DNA from: a virus
Length of the DNA: 64,000 bases
Strand: one strand, 5' to 3'
IMG/VR virus record: IMGVR_UViG_3300025072_002799
Coordinates: 1 to 64,000 of that record
Part shown: positions 1 through 6,716 of the stretch, in pieces
Layout of the letters: the number at the start of each line of letters is the position of its first letter
How positions within the stretch are numbered: the stretch's first letter is position 1
The notes under the pieces: model-generated
Told to the model about the DNA's origin: nothing
The model's input: only the letters and a program-made list of their open reading frames with translations
Databases searched by the model: none
Translations under genes and position numbers: made by a program

Positions 1-246
1 TTTCATCAAAAATGGGGATCTTATGTAGGAGTAATGACTCCAACGGTTTGTTTCATTGCACAAACATGAATGAGCAACAGGTGTAAGTGAACCATATCCA
101 GGGCAATTAGACGTATAAGTAATCGTATCAGTCTCAGCAGAGCCAGGACTTTTTTCAATGTAAATTTCCCACCCAGATTCTATCACATATCGCAACAGAC
201 TGTTTAGGGAATCTTTGGTGATCTTAGTTTCTAATTTGACATTCAT
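1..246 (-). CDS. Unknown phage protein, 5' part only (runs off window)
   Basis: A minus-strand reading frame opens with ATG at 246 and stays open to base 1, giving about 82 residues (start MNVKLETKITKDSLNSLLRY). The visible part is Cys-poor at first, then has a short Cys-containing stretch (SNCPGYG...HSCLCNE). I recognise no family. It lies downstream of the other small minus-strand genes in the same direction. A nine-codon ORF (MSDRKKDN) ends just upstream and looks like a duplicated start of the gene at 743. Confidence 0.55.
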   Translation of the reverse strand, partial: MNVKLETKITKDSLNSLLRYVIESGWEIYIEKSPGSAETDTITYTSNCPGYGSLTPVAHSCLCNETNRWSHYSYIRSPFLMK

Positions 247-272
247 CAGTTATCTTTCTTTCGATCTGACAT

Positions 273-288
273 AAAATTAAAACGCCCC
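273..288 (-). repeat. 16-bp repeat copy (GGGGCGTTTTAATTTT family)
   Basis: An exact copy on the minus strand, just after the stop of the gene at 297-518. It is one of at least eight copies or near-copies; the others are at 532-547, 744-759, 1298-1313, 1424-1439 (variant), 2038-2050 (variant), 3637-3652 and 11000-11015 (variant). A full inverted-repeat form is at 23304-23338. The block 252-288 is nearly identical to 723-759, including the start of a reading frame (ATGTCAGATCGA). Confidence 0.8.
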
Positions 289-296
289 TCAATGAA

Positions 297-518
297 TCAA
301 TCATGTATAATACATCCAACAATTTCCTTAAACGTTGACTCTTCGCCATCTACATCCACAGAACACCATCCAAAAGCCTGAATTGTCTTTTCTCTTTCCG
401 TCATTACCACAATGAGTTGTCTTGCAGATGTTTTGCATCCTCGTCCAGCCTGAATTGTTAAAAGGTTTAGAATCGGAGTGTAAGCATCGTAAATTTCTTT
501 TATCTCTCTATAAATCAT
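297..518 (-). CDS. Small hypothetical protein (73 aa)
   Basis: Starts with ATG at 518 behind a good ribosome site (GGAGAG). The protein (MIYREIKEIYDAYTPILN...) has no family I recognise. It is bracketed by two oppositely oriented copies of the repeat GGGGCGTTTTAATTTT (273-288 and 532-547), so the gene could sit in the loop of a long-range stem in its own mRNA. It belongs to the run of small minus-strand genes at the left edge. Confidence 0.55.
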   Translation of the reverse strand: MIYREIKEIYDAYTPILNLLTIQAGRGCKTSARQLIVVMTEREKTIQAFGWCSVDVDGEESTFKEIVGCIIHD

Positions 519-545
519 TGTGTCTCTCCAGGGGGCGTTTTAATT

Positions 546-743
546 TTACTTTATCTTTAAGGCGTCTTTGCCAGAAGCGGTAATATACACATAGTAATCT
601 GAACACCCCAATTCCTCGCCAGTCTGAATCCACCCTCTTTCAAATAGAGATTTTATAGTAAGGCTATGCGCCCAAATCGGTATAGGAGAAGGTTTGGCTC
701 TATTGGCAATCCAACTCAGTAGTCTTTGTTGTCGATCTGACAT
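546..743 (-). CDS. Small winged-helix-like protein (65 aa)
   Basis: ATG at 743. The sequence has a helical N-terminus (MSDRQQRLLSWI), a central helix-turn-helix-like stretch (HSLTIKSLFERGWI) and a C-terminal strand-turn segment (YYVYITASGKDALK) typical of small winged-helix domains, so a DNA-binding role is possible. The repeat at 744-759 lies directly before the start codon in place of a clear Shine-Dalgarno. Its stop codon overlaps the next repeat copy (532-547). Function is inferred from pattern only. Confidence 0.5.
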   Translation of the reverse strand: MSDRQQRLLSWIANRAKPSPIPIWAHSLTIKSLFERGWIQTGEELGCSDYYVYITASGKDALKIK

Positions 744-759
744 AAAATTAAAACGCCCC
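744..759 (-). repeat. 16-bp repeat copy overlapping a stop codon
   Basis: An exact copy of GGGGCGTTTTAATTTT on the minus strand. The TAG stop of the gene at 759-1103 and the ATG of the gene at 546-743 both touch it. The same intimate relation to a stop codon is seen at 532-547, 2038-2050, 3637-3652 and 11000-11015. Confidence 0.8.
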
Positions 760-1103
760 TATTCCAATATGTCTGGCAAGGCTTCAATGAATTCTTCTAA
801 TTGGTAATATTCCAGTAAAGGACAACTATGAACTTGTTCCCCCTCTGGGATTTCGTCTTTTTCAATAATTGTAGCTGCTTTGAATGCCTCTTCGAAAGAA
901 GACTTAAAAAGGTCATCTCCAATGTCATAAACATAAGAACCATAAATGAAATGATCTTTCTCCATATCACTAGGTTCTTCTGAATATCCCAAATCTGATC
1001 TATAGTAACAAATACTTGGCTCAGTGCGGAGAACCTTCCATTCCCCGTTTTCTTCGCCATAAACGCTTTTCTCGTACTCAAGTTTCAAAAACAACTGTAT
1101 CAT
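759..1103 (-). CDS. Hypothetical acidic protein (114 aa)
   Basis: The start is placed at ATG 1103 because AAAGGAG lies seven bases upstream; an in-frame TTG at 1106 is less likely. The product is acidic and aromatic-rich (VYGEENGEWKVLRTEPSICYY) with no recognised family, signal peptide or membrane segment. Its stop codon TAG is contained in the repeat copy at 744-759. Confidence 0.55.
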   Translation of the reverse strand: MIQLFLKLEYEKSVYGEENGEWKVLRTEPSICYYRSDLGYSEEPSDMEKDHFIYGSYVYDIGDDLFKSSFEEAFKAATIIEKDEIPEGEQVHSCPLLEYYQLEEFIEALPDILE

Positions 1104-1115
1104 CAATGATCTCCT

Positions 1116-1373
1116 TTATCCAGACATTAAACTATATTGGCAATCTCCGTCTTCTAACCAAGACTTTGAACACCATACAGCGACCTTACTTGCAAATACG
1201 GGAGATCCACATTTAGGACACCAGTATTTCTTGTCCGTAACTATTGCATCTTCCTGAAAGATACTTTTTAACTCAGTTAATTTTTTAATCTCTCCAGGGG
1301 GCGTTTTAATTTTAAGTTCTTCTGTAGAAGGCGTTACATTCTCTTCGATACTCGTTGGGCTGTTGATAGCCAT
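1116..1373 (-). CDS. Small zinc-ribbon-like protein
   Basis: The C-terminal half carries WCPKCGSPVF followed by WCSKSWLEDGDC, a CxxC plus Cys/Cys arrangement that could bind zinc. The frame also translates a repeat copy (1298-1313) as KIKTPPGE, and the N-terminal 40 residues have low complexity. The ATG at 1373 lacks a Shine-Dalgarno, so the start is uncertain and the true gene may be shorter. A good promoter lies upstream at 1500-1528. Confidence 0.45.
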   Translation of the reverse strand: MAINSPTSIEENVTPSTEELKIKTPPGEIKKLTELKSIFQEDAIVTDKKYWCPKCGSPVFASKVAVWCSKSWLEDGDCQYSLMSG

Positions 1374-1499
1374 GCCGGTGAGGTTAAAGGTGCGGAGGGT
1401 TCGAGGTGAGTCGGAAACCTCTGGGGGCGTTTCAATTAACTTAAACGTTGACTCCCCTCAATTCCCAGCAAAATAGGCGAATACCAGTTCATTTAAGTG

Positions 1500-1528
1500 A
1501 TTATACTTCATTTCGTCCTAAACGTAAA
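1500..1528 (-). promoter_or_regulatory. Sigma70-like promoter for the leftmost minus-strand genes
   Basis: On the minus strand a perfect -10 box TATAAT (1500-1505) follows a TTTACG -35 (1523-1528) with a 17-base spacer. It would drive the small genes from 1373 leftward. The -35 matches only four of six consensus bases. Confidence 0.5.
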
Positions 1529-1603
1529 CGATAATCCTAATTTTGTTCTAATTCGCCTTGAAATCTGCTAAAATGGGGGGTATAGGGGGGAAGTTGGTCG
1601 CAT

Positions 1604-1629
1604 AAAATTTTGCCTCTGGCAAAAATTTT
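1604..1629 (-). terminator. Stem-loop after the small membrane-protein operon
   Basis: An A/T-rich inverted repeat (AAAATTTTGCC, TCT loop, GGCAAAAATTTT) lies just downstream of the last minus-strand gene (1658-1921). It could stop transcription in either direction. Between it and the gene at 1373 there is otherwise only the promoter, repeat fragments and a G-rich tract (GGGGGG twice). Confidence 0.45.
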
Positions 1630-1657
1630 GACGCCCAAGGAACGCTAAATATATGAA

Positions 1658-1921
1658 TCAAAGAACTTCGTTATGCGGGTTGACGGGCAGGTAATATTCC
1701 GGTCTTTCTGGATCATAATCTCGTCTCCACGGATAATTTGGTCCAGCCCTTGACCCTATTTTGAAGTAAGCAACGGCAATAAGGCATGAAAAGCCGAACG
1801 TCGCATAAGCAATCAACGAAAAAGGGGATTTGAGTAAAATGGAAGTAAAAAATAACGCTCCTGACAGGCAGACAAACGCTGCAATTGACCAGTCACGAGT
1901 TGTTCTAATGTATTTGCACAT
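1658..1921 (-). CDS. Small membrane protein (87 aa)
   Basis: The start is set at ATG 1921, which overlaps the preceding small ORF (TAATG); GGAG lies upstream. After a short basic start (MCKYIRTTRDWS) come two hydrophobic segments (about residues 13-30 and 35-50), then a charged, Pro-rich tail (YPWRRDYDPERPEYYLP). The MC.YIR start resembles the neighbouring MCP(I/V/L)I proteins, suggesting a diverged paralogue. Likely in the inner membrane; function unknown. Confidence 0.5.
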   Translation of the reverse strand: MCKYIRTTRDWSIAAFVCLSGALFFTSILLKSPFSLIAYATFGFSCLIAVAYFKIGSRAGPNYPWRRDYDPERPEYYLPVNPHNEVL

Positions 1922-2037
1922 TACCATTCTTCTCCACGATTTCTTCTGCATGTTTGGCATGGGCACCAACGCCAAGGAAGCACAGCATTGGCGATCACAG
2001 TTAGGTTCGTTAATAATTTTCGTAGTTTTAAACACAT
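1921..2037 (-). CDS. Possible 38-aa ORF between membrane-protein genes
   Basis: ATG at 2037 lies two bases after the stop of the gene at 2040-2216, and the stop overlaps the ATG of the next gene at 1921. This position suggests translational coupling. The product is Cys/Arg/Trp-rich (PWRWCPCQTCRRNRGEEW). It may be only a spacer, so confidence is low. Confidence 0.25.
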   Translation of the reverse strand: MCLKLRKLLTNLTVIANAVLPWRWCPCQTCRRNRGEEW

Positions 2038-2039
2038 AA

Positions 2040-2216
2040 TTAAAACGCCCTTGTGTTGTTGTAAGCATTTGCAACAAAAAACATTGTGACGATAAATGTC
2101 AAAAACACCAACAACAATACGCTTGCTAATGAGGAAAATACAGCCAGCAATGTCCACAGTCCCATACCAAGTATGAATAATGCTAACATTGCTGACATTA
2201 CGTGCGGACAACTCAT
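2040..2216 (-). CDS. Small two-helix membrane protein (58 aa)
   Basis: ATG at 2216 overlaps the stop of the upstream gene (ATGA). The product (MSCPHVMSAMLALF...) is almost entirely hydrophobic, with two predicted membrane helices and a short polar tail NNTRAF. The stop codon TAA is part of a repeat copy (2038-2050). It resembles the neighbouring MCP-type small membrane proteins in its S/C-P start. Function unknown. Confidence 0.5.
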   Translation of the reverse strand: MSCPHVMSAMLALFILGMGLWTLLAVFSSLASVLLLVFLTFIVTMFFVANAYNNTRAF

Positions 2217-2458
2217 TCTTCTTCCTCACGTTCTCTCAAAAAACGATTGTAGTATTCTGCCACCACCAAATGTTGATGAATAAACCAACAGATTAAGGAA
2301 AATGAAAACGTTGAAAACGACGCAATAAAAACCCATGTTCTAGCATTATCCCCTATGGGAAGGAATGTCAATACTAAAATTAGGATTGACACCAACAGCC
2401 CATATGAGTCAAAGAACTTCGATCCATATTTTATAACGGTTCTAATGAGTGGGCACAT
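2213..2458 (-). CDS. MCPLI-type small membrane protein (81 aa)
   Basis: Starts MCPLIRTVIKYGSKFFDSYG and has two hydrophobic segments (about residues 20-40 and 45-63), then a very acidic tail (REREEEE). The first residues match those of the genes at 2889 and 3126, so these are members of a tandemly duplicated family. No function is known to me; phage small membrane proteins of this kind are sometimes superinfection-exclusion or envelope-remodelling factors. Confidence 0.55.
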   Translation of the reverse strand: MCPLIRTVIKYGSKFFDSYGLLVSILILVLTFLPIGDNARTWVFIASFSTFSFSLICWFIHQHLVVAEYYNRFLREREEEE

Positions 2459-2479
2459 TTTATTAAGGTCGCGGAACTG

Positions 2480-2611
2480 TCAAAACAACAATATGACGCA
2501 TATCCCTGTGATGATAAGTGAAAGTGTTACAAATTCAAATAACCACGAATTGTTCTTTGGAGGAATGTCTTTGTTTTCATTGTGGCATTTTGGTGATTCA
2601 TATGGATTCAT
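2480..2611 (-). CDS. Short membrane protein MNPYESPK (43 aa)
   Basis: ATG at 2611 overlaps the stop of the previous gene (TAATG). The product has a polar N-terminal half (MNPYESPKCHNENKDIPPKN) and one C-terminal membrane helix (FEFVTLSLIITGICVILLF), a tail-anchored layout. It sits in the same operon as the MCP-type proteins. It is short and unrecognised, but the coupling and composition support it. Confidence 0.4.
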   Translation of the reverse strand: MNPYESPKCHNENKDIPPKNNSWLFEFVTLSLIITGICVILLF

Positions 2612-2889
2612 TAAAGATCATCTCTACTCATTTCCCAAAGCAACATAAAAAACATTATGGCGAATATTGTAAGTGTTGTTGAGATTACGTCCGCCCAATG
2701 AAATTCGTCACCGAACATCCAAAACACTGCCATAGATATAAAAGTGATAAAAGAAGACACAGATGAAATTAACATCCATGTCATAAAATAAATGGTTATC
2801 TTTTCACCAAATACTTTAGACACTTTATTTACCAATGCCGAAAACACAAACCATAGAGAATCTAGTCCTTTTTTGATTACTGGGCACAT
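2611..2889 (-). CDS. MCPVI-type small membrane protein (92 aa)
   Basis: Starts MCPVIKKGLDSLWFVFSALV, with two hydrophobic stretches (roughly residues 32-55 and 62-85). It is a paralogue by N-terminus of the genes at 2213-2458 and 2890-3126. The ATG follows immediately after the stop of the upstream gene. Inner-membrane location is likely; function unknown. Confidence 0.55.
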   Translation of the reverse strand: MCPVIKKGLDSLWFVFSALVNKVSKVFGEKITIYFMTWMLISSVSSFITFISMAVFWMFGDEFHWADVISTTLTIFAIMFFMLLWEMSRDDL

Positions 2890-3126
2890 TTAATAATTGT
2901 CCATCGGAAAGAAAAACTCCCACGCTGTCAAAGCAAACGCCAATATTCCAGCCAAGCAAAAACACATTAAAACATCTGAGAAACACATTAAACTTGTATC
3001 TCTACAAAAATCCACGATTGCCATGGTGACACAAATCATCCCAGATAATGAAAATGTAAGAATAAACCAAACTACAACAAATACAGCTAATCTGCTTTCT
3101 GTTGCCTTTTTTATTATTGGGCACAT
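2890..3126 (-). CDS. MCPII-type small membrane protein (78 aa)
   Basis: Starts MCPIIKKATESRLAVFVVVW, with two hydrophobic segments (about 13-33 and 48-68) and a short C-terminal tail. It is the first of the tandem MCP family in transcription order. The conserved N-terminus suggests recent duplication with divergence of the membrane segments. Confidence 0.55.
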   Translation of the reverse strand: MCPIIKKATESRLAVFVVVWFILTFSLSGMICVTMAIVDFCRDTSLMCFSDVLMCFCLAGILAFALTAWEFFFPMDNY

Positions 3127-3170
3127 ATCAGTCTTTCAGTGTGTTAATTTATTAAATCGGCGGAAAGGCA

Positions 3171-3533
3171 TTAATAGTCTTTCTTTCTTCTTGATTCTTC
3201 TTTTAGAAACTGGGTACGTCTTTTGTCTTCGGCACGTTGTTCTTTTGTTGGGTTAATAATACGTTCACTATAATCTATAACATTTCGTCCATCATCGTAA
3301 GTTTTAAACGATGCAAATTTATCCGTGACAACAACTGACAAATCATGATGTAATATTTCATAATCCGTGAACCCTTTGTGCTTTCCATCTTCATCTTTGT
3401 GATAAATACGGAAGACTTTTTTACTTGTATTTACAATTGGAATTCCATCATCTGTAGTCTCATCAGTTGGTTCAAAACAAGAAATAATCATCCCTTGTAC
3501 GCCATCTGCTGGATTCTCTTTTACTTTTCTCAT
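3171..3533 (-). CDS. Hypothetical phage protein (120 aa)
   Basis: A soluble, charged protein (MRKVKENPADGVQGMIISC...) ending in a highly basic tail (EDKRRTQFLKEESRRKKDY). The central segment with FRIYHKDEDG and FTDYEILHHDL looks like a small beta-rich domain. I do not recognise a family. It heads the small membrane-protein operon. Confidence 0.55.
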   Translation of the reverse strand: MRKVKENPADGVQGMIISCFEPTDETTDDGIPIVNTSKKVFRIYHKDEDGKHKGFTDYEILHHDLSVVVTDKFASFKTYDDGRNVIDYSERIINPTKEQRAEDKRRTQFLKEESRRKKDY

Positions 3534-3636
3534 TTAAAGTAGTATTTTAAGGCTCTGTCAGCCTGTTTTGAAGGATTGCAGAGATTTTATGGCTCCACAC
3601 TCAATTTAGCCCCGCAAAGCCTCTAATGAGCCTTGT

Positions 3637-3652
3637 GGGGCGTTTTAATTTT
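3637..3652 (+). repeat. 16-bp repeat copy with flanking stem
   Basis: GGGGCGTTTTAATTTT on the plus strand, overlapping the stop codon of the gene at 3651-4064. Its GGGGC can pair with GCCCC at 3609-3613 across a partly complementary stem, so this copy looks like the right arm of a terminator-type hairpin. Confidence 0.6.
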
Positions 3653-4064
3653 ACATTTTTTCTTGCATAATTTCAAATTCGGCTTGAACCAGTTCAATAT
3701 CAAACATTAATACTGGTCCGTCAAATAAGGTGAGTCCAAAACTTTCGACTTTCACCTTTAATGTTTCATCAAAATAAACTGTATAAAGGTAATCTTCTCC
3801 GCAGTTTCTTGTACCGCTTGGATATAAGTAAAAGCCTCCTGCCTCATCTTTGAAATGTGTTACTAGTTGAGCAGCCAAGCATCCCATTCCATTGGCGGTT
3901 TTGCCTTCACCCCCTCTTAGACCATTTACAATTTCCATATCTTCAAGGAAGTCTTTAAGTTCTTTTCCATGTCCGTCCAAATACCCGTCATATTGACGAT
4001 AAAGAACAATAATGTCTTCTTCATTGTTTTGGTCTTTGACTACTGTTAAGCATCTTGTTCCCAT
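3651..4064 (-). CDS. Conserved phage protein, MGTRxLTVV family (137 aa)
   Basis: The start MGTRCLTVVKD, the segment IVLYRQYDGYLDGHGKELKDFL and the glycine-rich GLRGGEGKTANGMGCLA match a family of small proteins that I have seen in many large phages and some plasmids. No biochemical function is known to me. It is compact and soluble. The stop overlaps a repeat copy. Confidence 0.65.
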   Translation of the reverse strand: MGTRCLTVVKDQNNEEDIIVLYRQYDGYLDGHGKELKDFLEDMEIVNGLRGGEGKTANGMGCLAAQLVTHFKDEAGGFYLYPSGTRNCGEDYLYTVYFDETLKVKVESFGLTLFDGPVLMFDIELVQAEFEIMQEKM

Positions 4065-4075
4065 GATAGTTTCCT

Positions 4076-4369
4076 TTAATAAAGTTCAGTTTTTGATATA
4101 AAAAACATGCATTTACATTTTTTACAAAACATCCTAACAATGTATTTCTTTGCTCTTTTTCCATCTACCATCGTCTCGTTTTCATCTACTGCTTTATCAG
4201 TAAACACATCTTCTGTACATTCTGGGCATTGAATTTGCTTGTAATCATTTATCCACCACGTCCCATGGCTGATCACTGTTACTGCTGGTGGTGGGGAAAC
4301 ATCTTCTTCTTCAGTCATTTTTGTCCATGCTTTGAACATATCATTAATCATTTTGCACCAATTCAACAT
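4076..4369 (-). CDS. Small zinc-finger-like protein (97 aa)
   Basis: The C-terminal half has CPECTEDVF and, about 30 residues later, FCKKCKCMFF, a CxxC/CxxC pair expected to bind zinc. The N-terminus (NDMFKAWTKMTEEED) faintly resembles the capsid-targeting-like tags found elsewhere in this window but is not convincing. It overlaps the start region of the downstream gene by 26 bases. Confidence 0.5.
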   Translation of the reverse strand: MLNWCKMINDMFKAWTKMTEEEDVSPPPAVTVISHGTWWINDYKQIQCPECTEDVFTDKAVDENETMVDGKRAKKYIVRMFCKKCKCMFFISKTELY

Positions 4370-4577
4370 GTTCTGCCAACACGCCTACATCTTTGATCTC
4401 CAAAAACGTTTCTAAATAAACAAACTTATCATCAAAACGACTAACTGGGAGCCATGCTCCATGATTTTTAAGTGCATCAACCAACTCTATGCATGTATTG
4501 GTTGGAGCGCCGTGATCCAAGATGACCTCCAAAATGTCTTCTGAAATGACATCTTTTTTAAGTCTAGCTTCAATCAT
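4344..4577 (-). CDS. Hypothetical phage protein (77 aa)
   Basis: A short soluble protein (MIEARLKKDVISEDILEVIL...). The pattern resembles other small phage proteins with a WLPVSRFDDKFVYL-type beta segment, as in the gene at 6347-6571. Its ATG overlaps the stop of the coaC-M23 gene, so the two are probably co-translated. Confidence 0.5.
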   Translation of the reverse strand: MIEARLKKDVISEDILEVILDHGAPTNTCIELVDALKNHGAWLPVSRFDDKFVYLETFLEIKDVGVLAEHVELVQND

Positions 4578-5644
4578 CCAACTGACGCTCCTGATTCATT
4601 ATCCCAAGTTAACGTATTGGTTGGTGCGTTTGACGCTTGTATTAGATTTTGAGTTGGATCTAGCAAATCTGGATTTTTTTGTGGGTCATGCCAATTTGCA
4701 TAATCGCGAGTGCCAGGTTTATACAATTCAATATGAAGCATCGAAGTGCTATGACCAGGAATGTCTGGTCTATGTCGATCTTCGAAAAGAACTCTTTTAA
4801 CGGCTCCAATACGTTGCCCTCTCTTTACAGGCTCTCCTACCTTCAGTTCTGGGGAAACTTCTCCATAATTAACAACGCCGCTTGCACCTTCAATCATAAC
4901 TCCATAAGTTTCTTCCCACCAACTATGACCAACAGCAGGACCAGTAAACACGTCCGCTTTAACAACGATGCCATCTTCTACAGCGACAACTTCTTGTCCG
5001 TCATTGCAATAAAGATCTACGCCAGTGTGATGATTTTTCTTTCGATGAAATCCAAATGCTCCTGGGTGGTGATTGATAGGAATCCCATTACATTGTTCTA
5101 ATGGAAATTGCCATCTTAAGGAATTTTTTACATTTCGCACAATAGATTCAACAGAAGCCATTGCTCCAATTCCAACATCTCCACACGCCAGCTTCTTGCT
5201 TACAGGAGGGTCCATGAAAACGCCCCTATTTTGCAATGATTCAATTTGCATTCCTGTAGGATGATTATTCCACATCATTGTGTTCATTGCTGGCGCTACG
5301 ACAACTGGGTTTTTCCAATCCCATGCCCTATACAAGCAAGTCAGCAAATTGTCGCATATGCCATTATGAAGCTTTGCCAATGTGTTGGCTCCAAGAGGTG
5401 CAATGACAAGGCAAGATGCCCAATTCCTTAACTCGATATGTAAGATTGGATCACCAAGTTTATAATCATCTTTCCACTCATCTGCATCTTGGTACACTGG
5501 AAAGTTGATGTCTTTTGGGAAGAATTGCATCGCAGAAGAAGTTGCGACTATTCGAACTTCTCCAATTTCGCTTAGTGCTGATGCCAATTCATTCACTTTA
5601 ATAGCAGCAACACTTCCTGTTACTCCAAGAATGATGTTACGCAT
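4574..5644 (-). CDS. coaC: Phosphopantothenoylcysteine decarboxylase (CoaC-like) fused to M23 peptidase domain
   Basis: The start is at ATG 5644 (GVTGSVAAIK follows); a longer frame to 5680 lies inside coaB. Residues 1-180 are a flavoprotein of the PPC decarboxylase family: the active-site His of LHIELRNWA (H69), the PAMNTMMW motif (118-125) and the catalytic Cys in LACGDVGIG (C154) are all present, so it should decarboxylate phosphopantothenoylcysteine to phosphopantetheine. Residues about 190-335 are an M23 (LytM-type) domain: the HxxxD zinc pair (H206, D210) and H304 of MLHIEL are kept, but the usual catalytic His positions read Glu (YGEV) and Met (SMLH). I know of no such fusion. The overlap with coaB supports a shared pathway role. 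Confidence 0.8.
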   Translation of the reverse strand: MRNIILGVTGSVAAIKVNELASALSEIGEVRIVATSSAMQFFPKDINFPVYQDADEWKDDYKLGDPILHIELRNWASCLVIAPLGANTLAKLHNGICDNLLTCLYRAWDWKNPVVVAPAMNTMMWNNHPTGMQIESLQNRGVFMDPPVSKKLACGDVGIGAMASVESIVRNVKNSLRWQFPLEQCNGIPINHHPGAFGFHRKKNHHTGVDLYCNDGQEVVAVEDGIVVKADVFTGPAVGHSWWEETYGVMIEGASGVVNYGEVSPELKVGEPVKRGQRIGAVKRVLFEDRHRPDIPGHSTSMLHIELYKPGTRDYANWHDPQKNPDLLDPTQNLIQASNAPTNTLTWDNESGASVG

Positions 5645-6350
5645 TTGCAAGCTCCTCAATGCTATTAACAACTCCCTCAACTTGTTCTGCTTTTAGGATG
5701 TTTATTTTATCACGTTCAACCAACAGAACTTCATGATTCCCTGCTTTCAAAGAATTTAAGTCGTTTGCAATCACCAGATCACATCCATTACCTTCAATGC
5801 TTTTCATAGCCGCTTCGATTAACTCTTCTTGTGGAACGCCAACAAGAAGTTTGAATCCAACCAAGAACGTTGAAGGGTGCCATTCCTTTACTTTAGAAAT
5901 GATCTTTTCTGCTGGATGAAGTTCAATAGACATTTCATCTTGAGATCTAGCCTTTTCTTCTGACTTTTTCACAACATAGTCGCTGACTGCTGCTGCCAAC
6001 AGAACGACATCTGGTTTCTGTTCTTTTATTAGTTTTTCAAGACCACTTCTATAGTCTTCATAATTTCGGAACTGGCTCTCTTGATATTGGTCTTGTTTCT
6101 TCCAGCACCAATGAGCGTGATCTTGAAACCGATCCACTTGAACAATTGGATTTACGTTATCTGAGGCGAAATCATATTCAAACTTAAATGGAGTGCGTGA
6201 ACGCTTTGCGCAAAAAAGGTGAACTTCATGATCTTTATCAAGAAATTGTTTTGCAAGTTTTGAACCAAAAGTCCCATTGCTCAAATTCGTTATATCTCTA
6301 ACTGGGTCAATAGGAACCTTTGTCCCTCCACTCGTGATTAGAACCTTCAT
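5637..6350 (-). CDS. coaB: Phosphopantothenate-cysteine ligase (CoaB-like)
   Basis: The 237-aa protein begins with the family signature LITSGGTKVPIDPVRDITN, the nucleotide-binding start of CoaB. It keeps VVLLAAAVSDY, HPAEKI, FLVGFK and DLVIANDL. The expected reaction joins 4'-phosphopantothenate to cysteine using CTP, just before the CoaC step. In most bacteria CoaB is the C-terminal half of a CoaBC fusion in the opposite order; here it is a separate gene upstream of coaC, overlapping it by eight bases. A phage-borne CoA biosynthesis pair is an auxiliary metabolic function. Confidence 0.85.
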   Translation of the reverse strand: MKVLITSGGTKVPIDPVRDITNLSNGTFGSKLAKQFLDKDHEVHLFCAKRSRTPFKFEYDFASDNVNPIVQVDRFQDHAHWCWKKQDQYQESQFRNYEDYRSGLEKLIKEQKPDVVLLAAAVSDYVVKKSEEKARSQDEMSIELHPAEKIISKVKEWHPSTFLVGFKLLVGVPQEELIEAAMKSIEGNGCDLVIANDLNSLKAGNHEVLLVERDKINILKAEQVEGVVNSIEELANA

Positions 6351-6571
6351 ACTACTGTTAATTCAATGTATTCAGATGGGAAAAGATACGTTTCGTCGTA
6401 TGTGGCTACTGAAACCCAGCAGTCATCGAATGAATCAACGTCAAATTCGACACCTTGATCTTTGAATCCTTTTATCTGGTTAATTGTCCAATGATCCGGC
6501 TCACCTACCATTGCTTTCGCAAATTGATAAGGAGTGGCAGTTTTCTTGATTTTCGCTTTAATGGATGACAT
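6347..6571 (-). CDS. Hypothetical phage protein upstream of coaB
   Basis: The start is placed at ATG 6571 (MSSIKAKIKKTATPYQ), giving 74 aa; a GTG at 6598 would add nine residues. The sequence ends YDETYLFPSEYIELTVV, similar in feel to the small protein at 4344-4577. Its stop overlaps the coaB start. It is first in the operon driven by the promoter at 6616-6644. Confidence 0.5.
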   Translation of the reverse strand: MSSIKAKIKKTATPYQFAKAMVGEPDHWTINQIKGFKDQGVEFDVDSFDDCWVSVATYDETYLFPSEYIELTVV

Positions 6572-6615
6572 TTGCAGTCCGTTTGGGGGGTAGATCACAA
6601 AACAGTTTACGTTCC

Positions 6616-6644
6616 ATTATACTTCAAAAAATGGACTTTGTTAA
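6616..6644 (-). promoter_or_regulatory. Strong sigma70-like promoter for the coaBC operon
   Basis: Minus strand: -35 TTAACA (6639-6644), 17-base spacer, perfect -10 TATAAT (6616-6621). It lies just below a terminator for the preceding genes, so it defines a new transcription unit. Confidence 0.7.
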
Positions 6645-6648
6645 GTCC

Positions 6649-6682
6649 AAAAAAAAACGCTCGCTATTTTTCAAGCGAGCGT
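6649..6682 (-). terminator. Intrinsic terminator
   Basis: A nine-bp perfect GC-rich stem (ACGCTCGCT / AGCGAGCGT, eight-base loop) followed on the minus strand by a run of eight T. It terminates transcription coming from the gene at 6717-6977. Confidence 0.85.
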
Positions 6683-6716
6683 CTTTGGGCAACGTTCTCA
6701 ACATTCTTCTATGTTG

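Noticed and set aside
797-1081. A 94-codon minus-strand frame overlapping the gene at 759-1103
   Set aside because: Entirely inside another gene that has a good ribosome site; no independent support.
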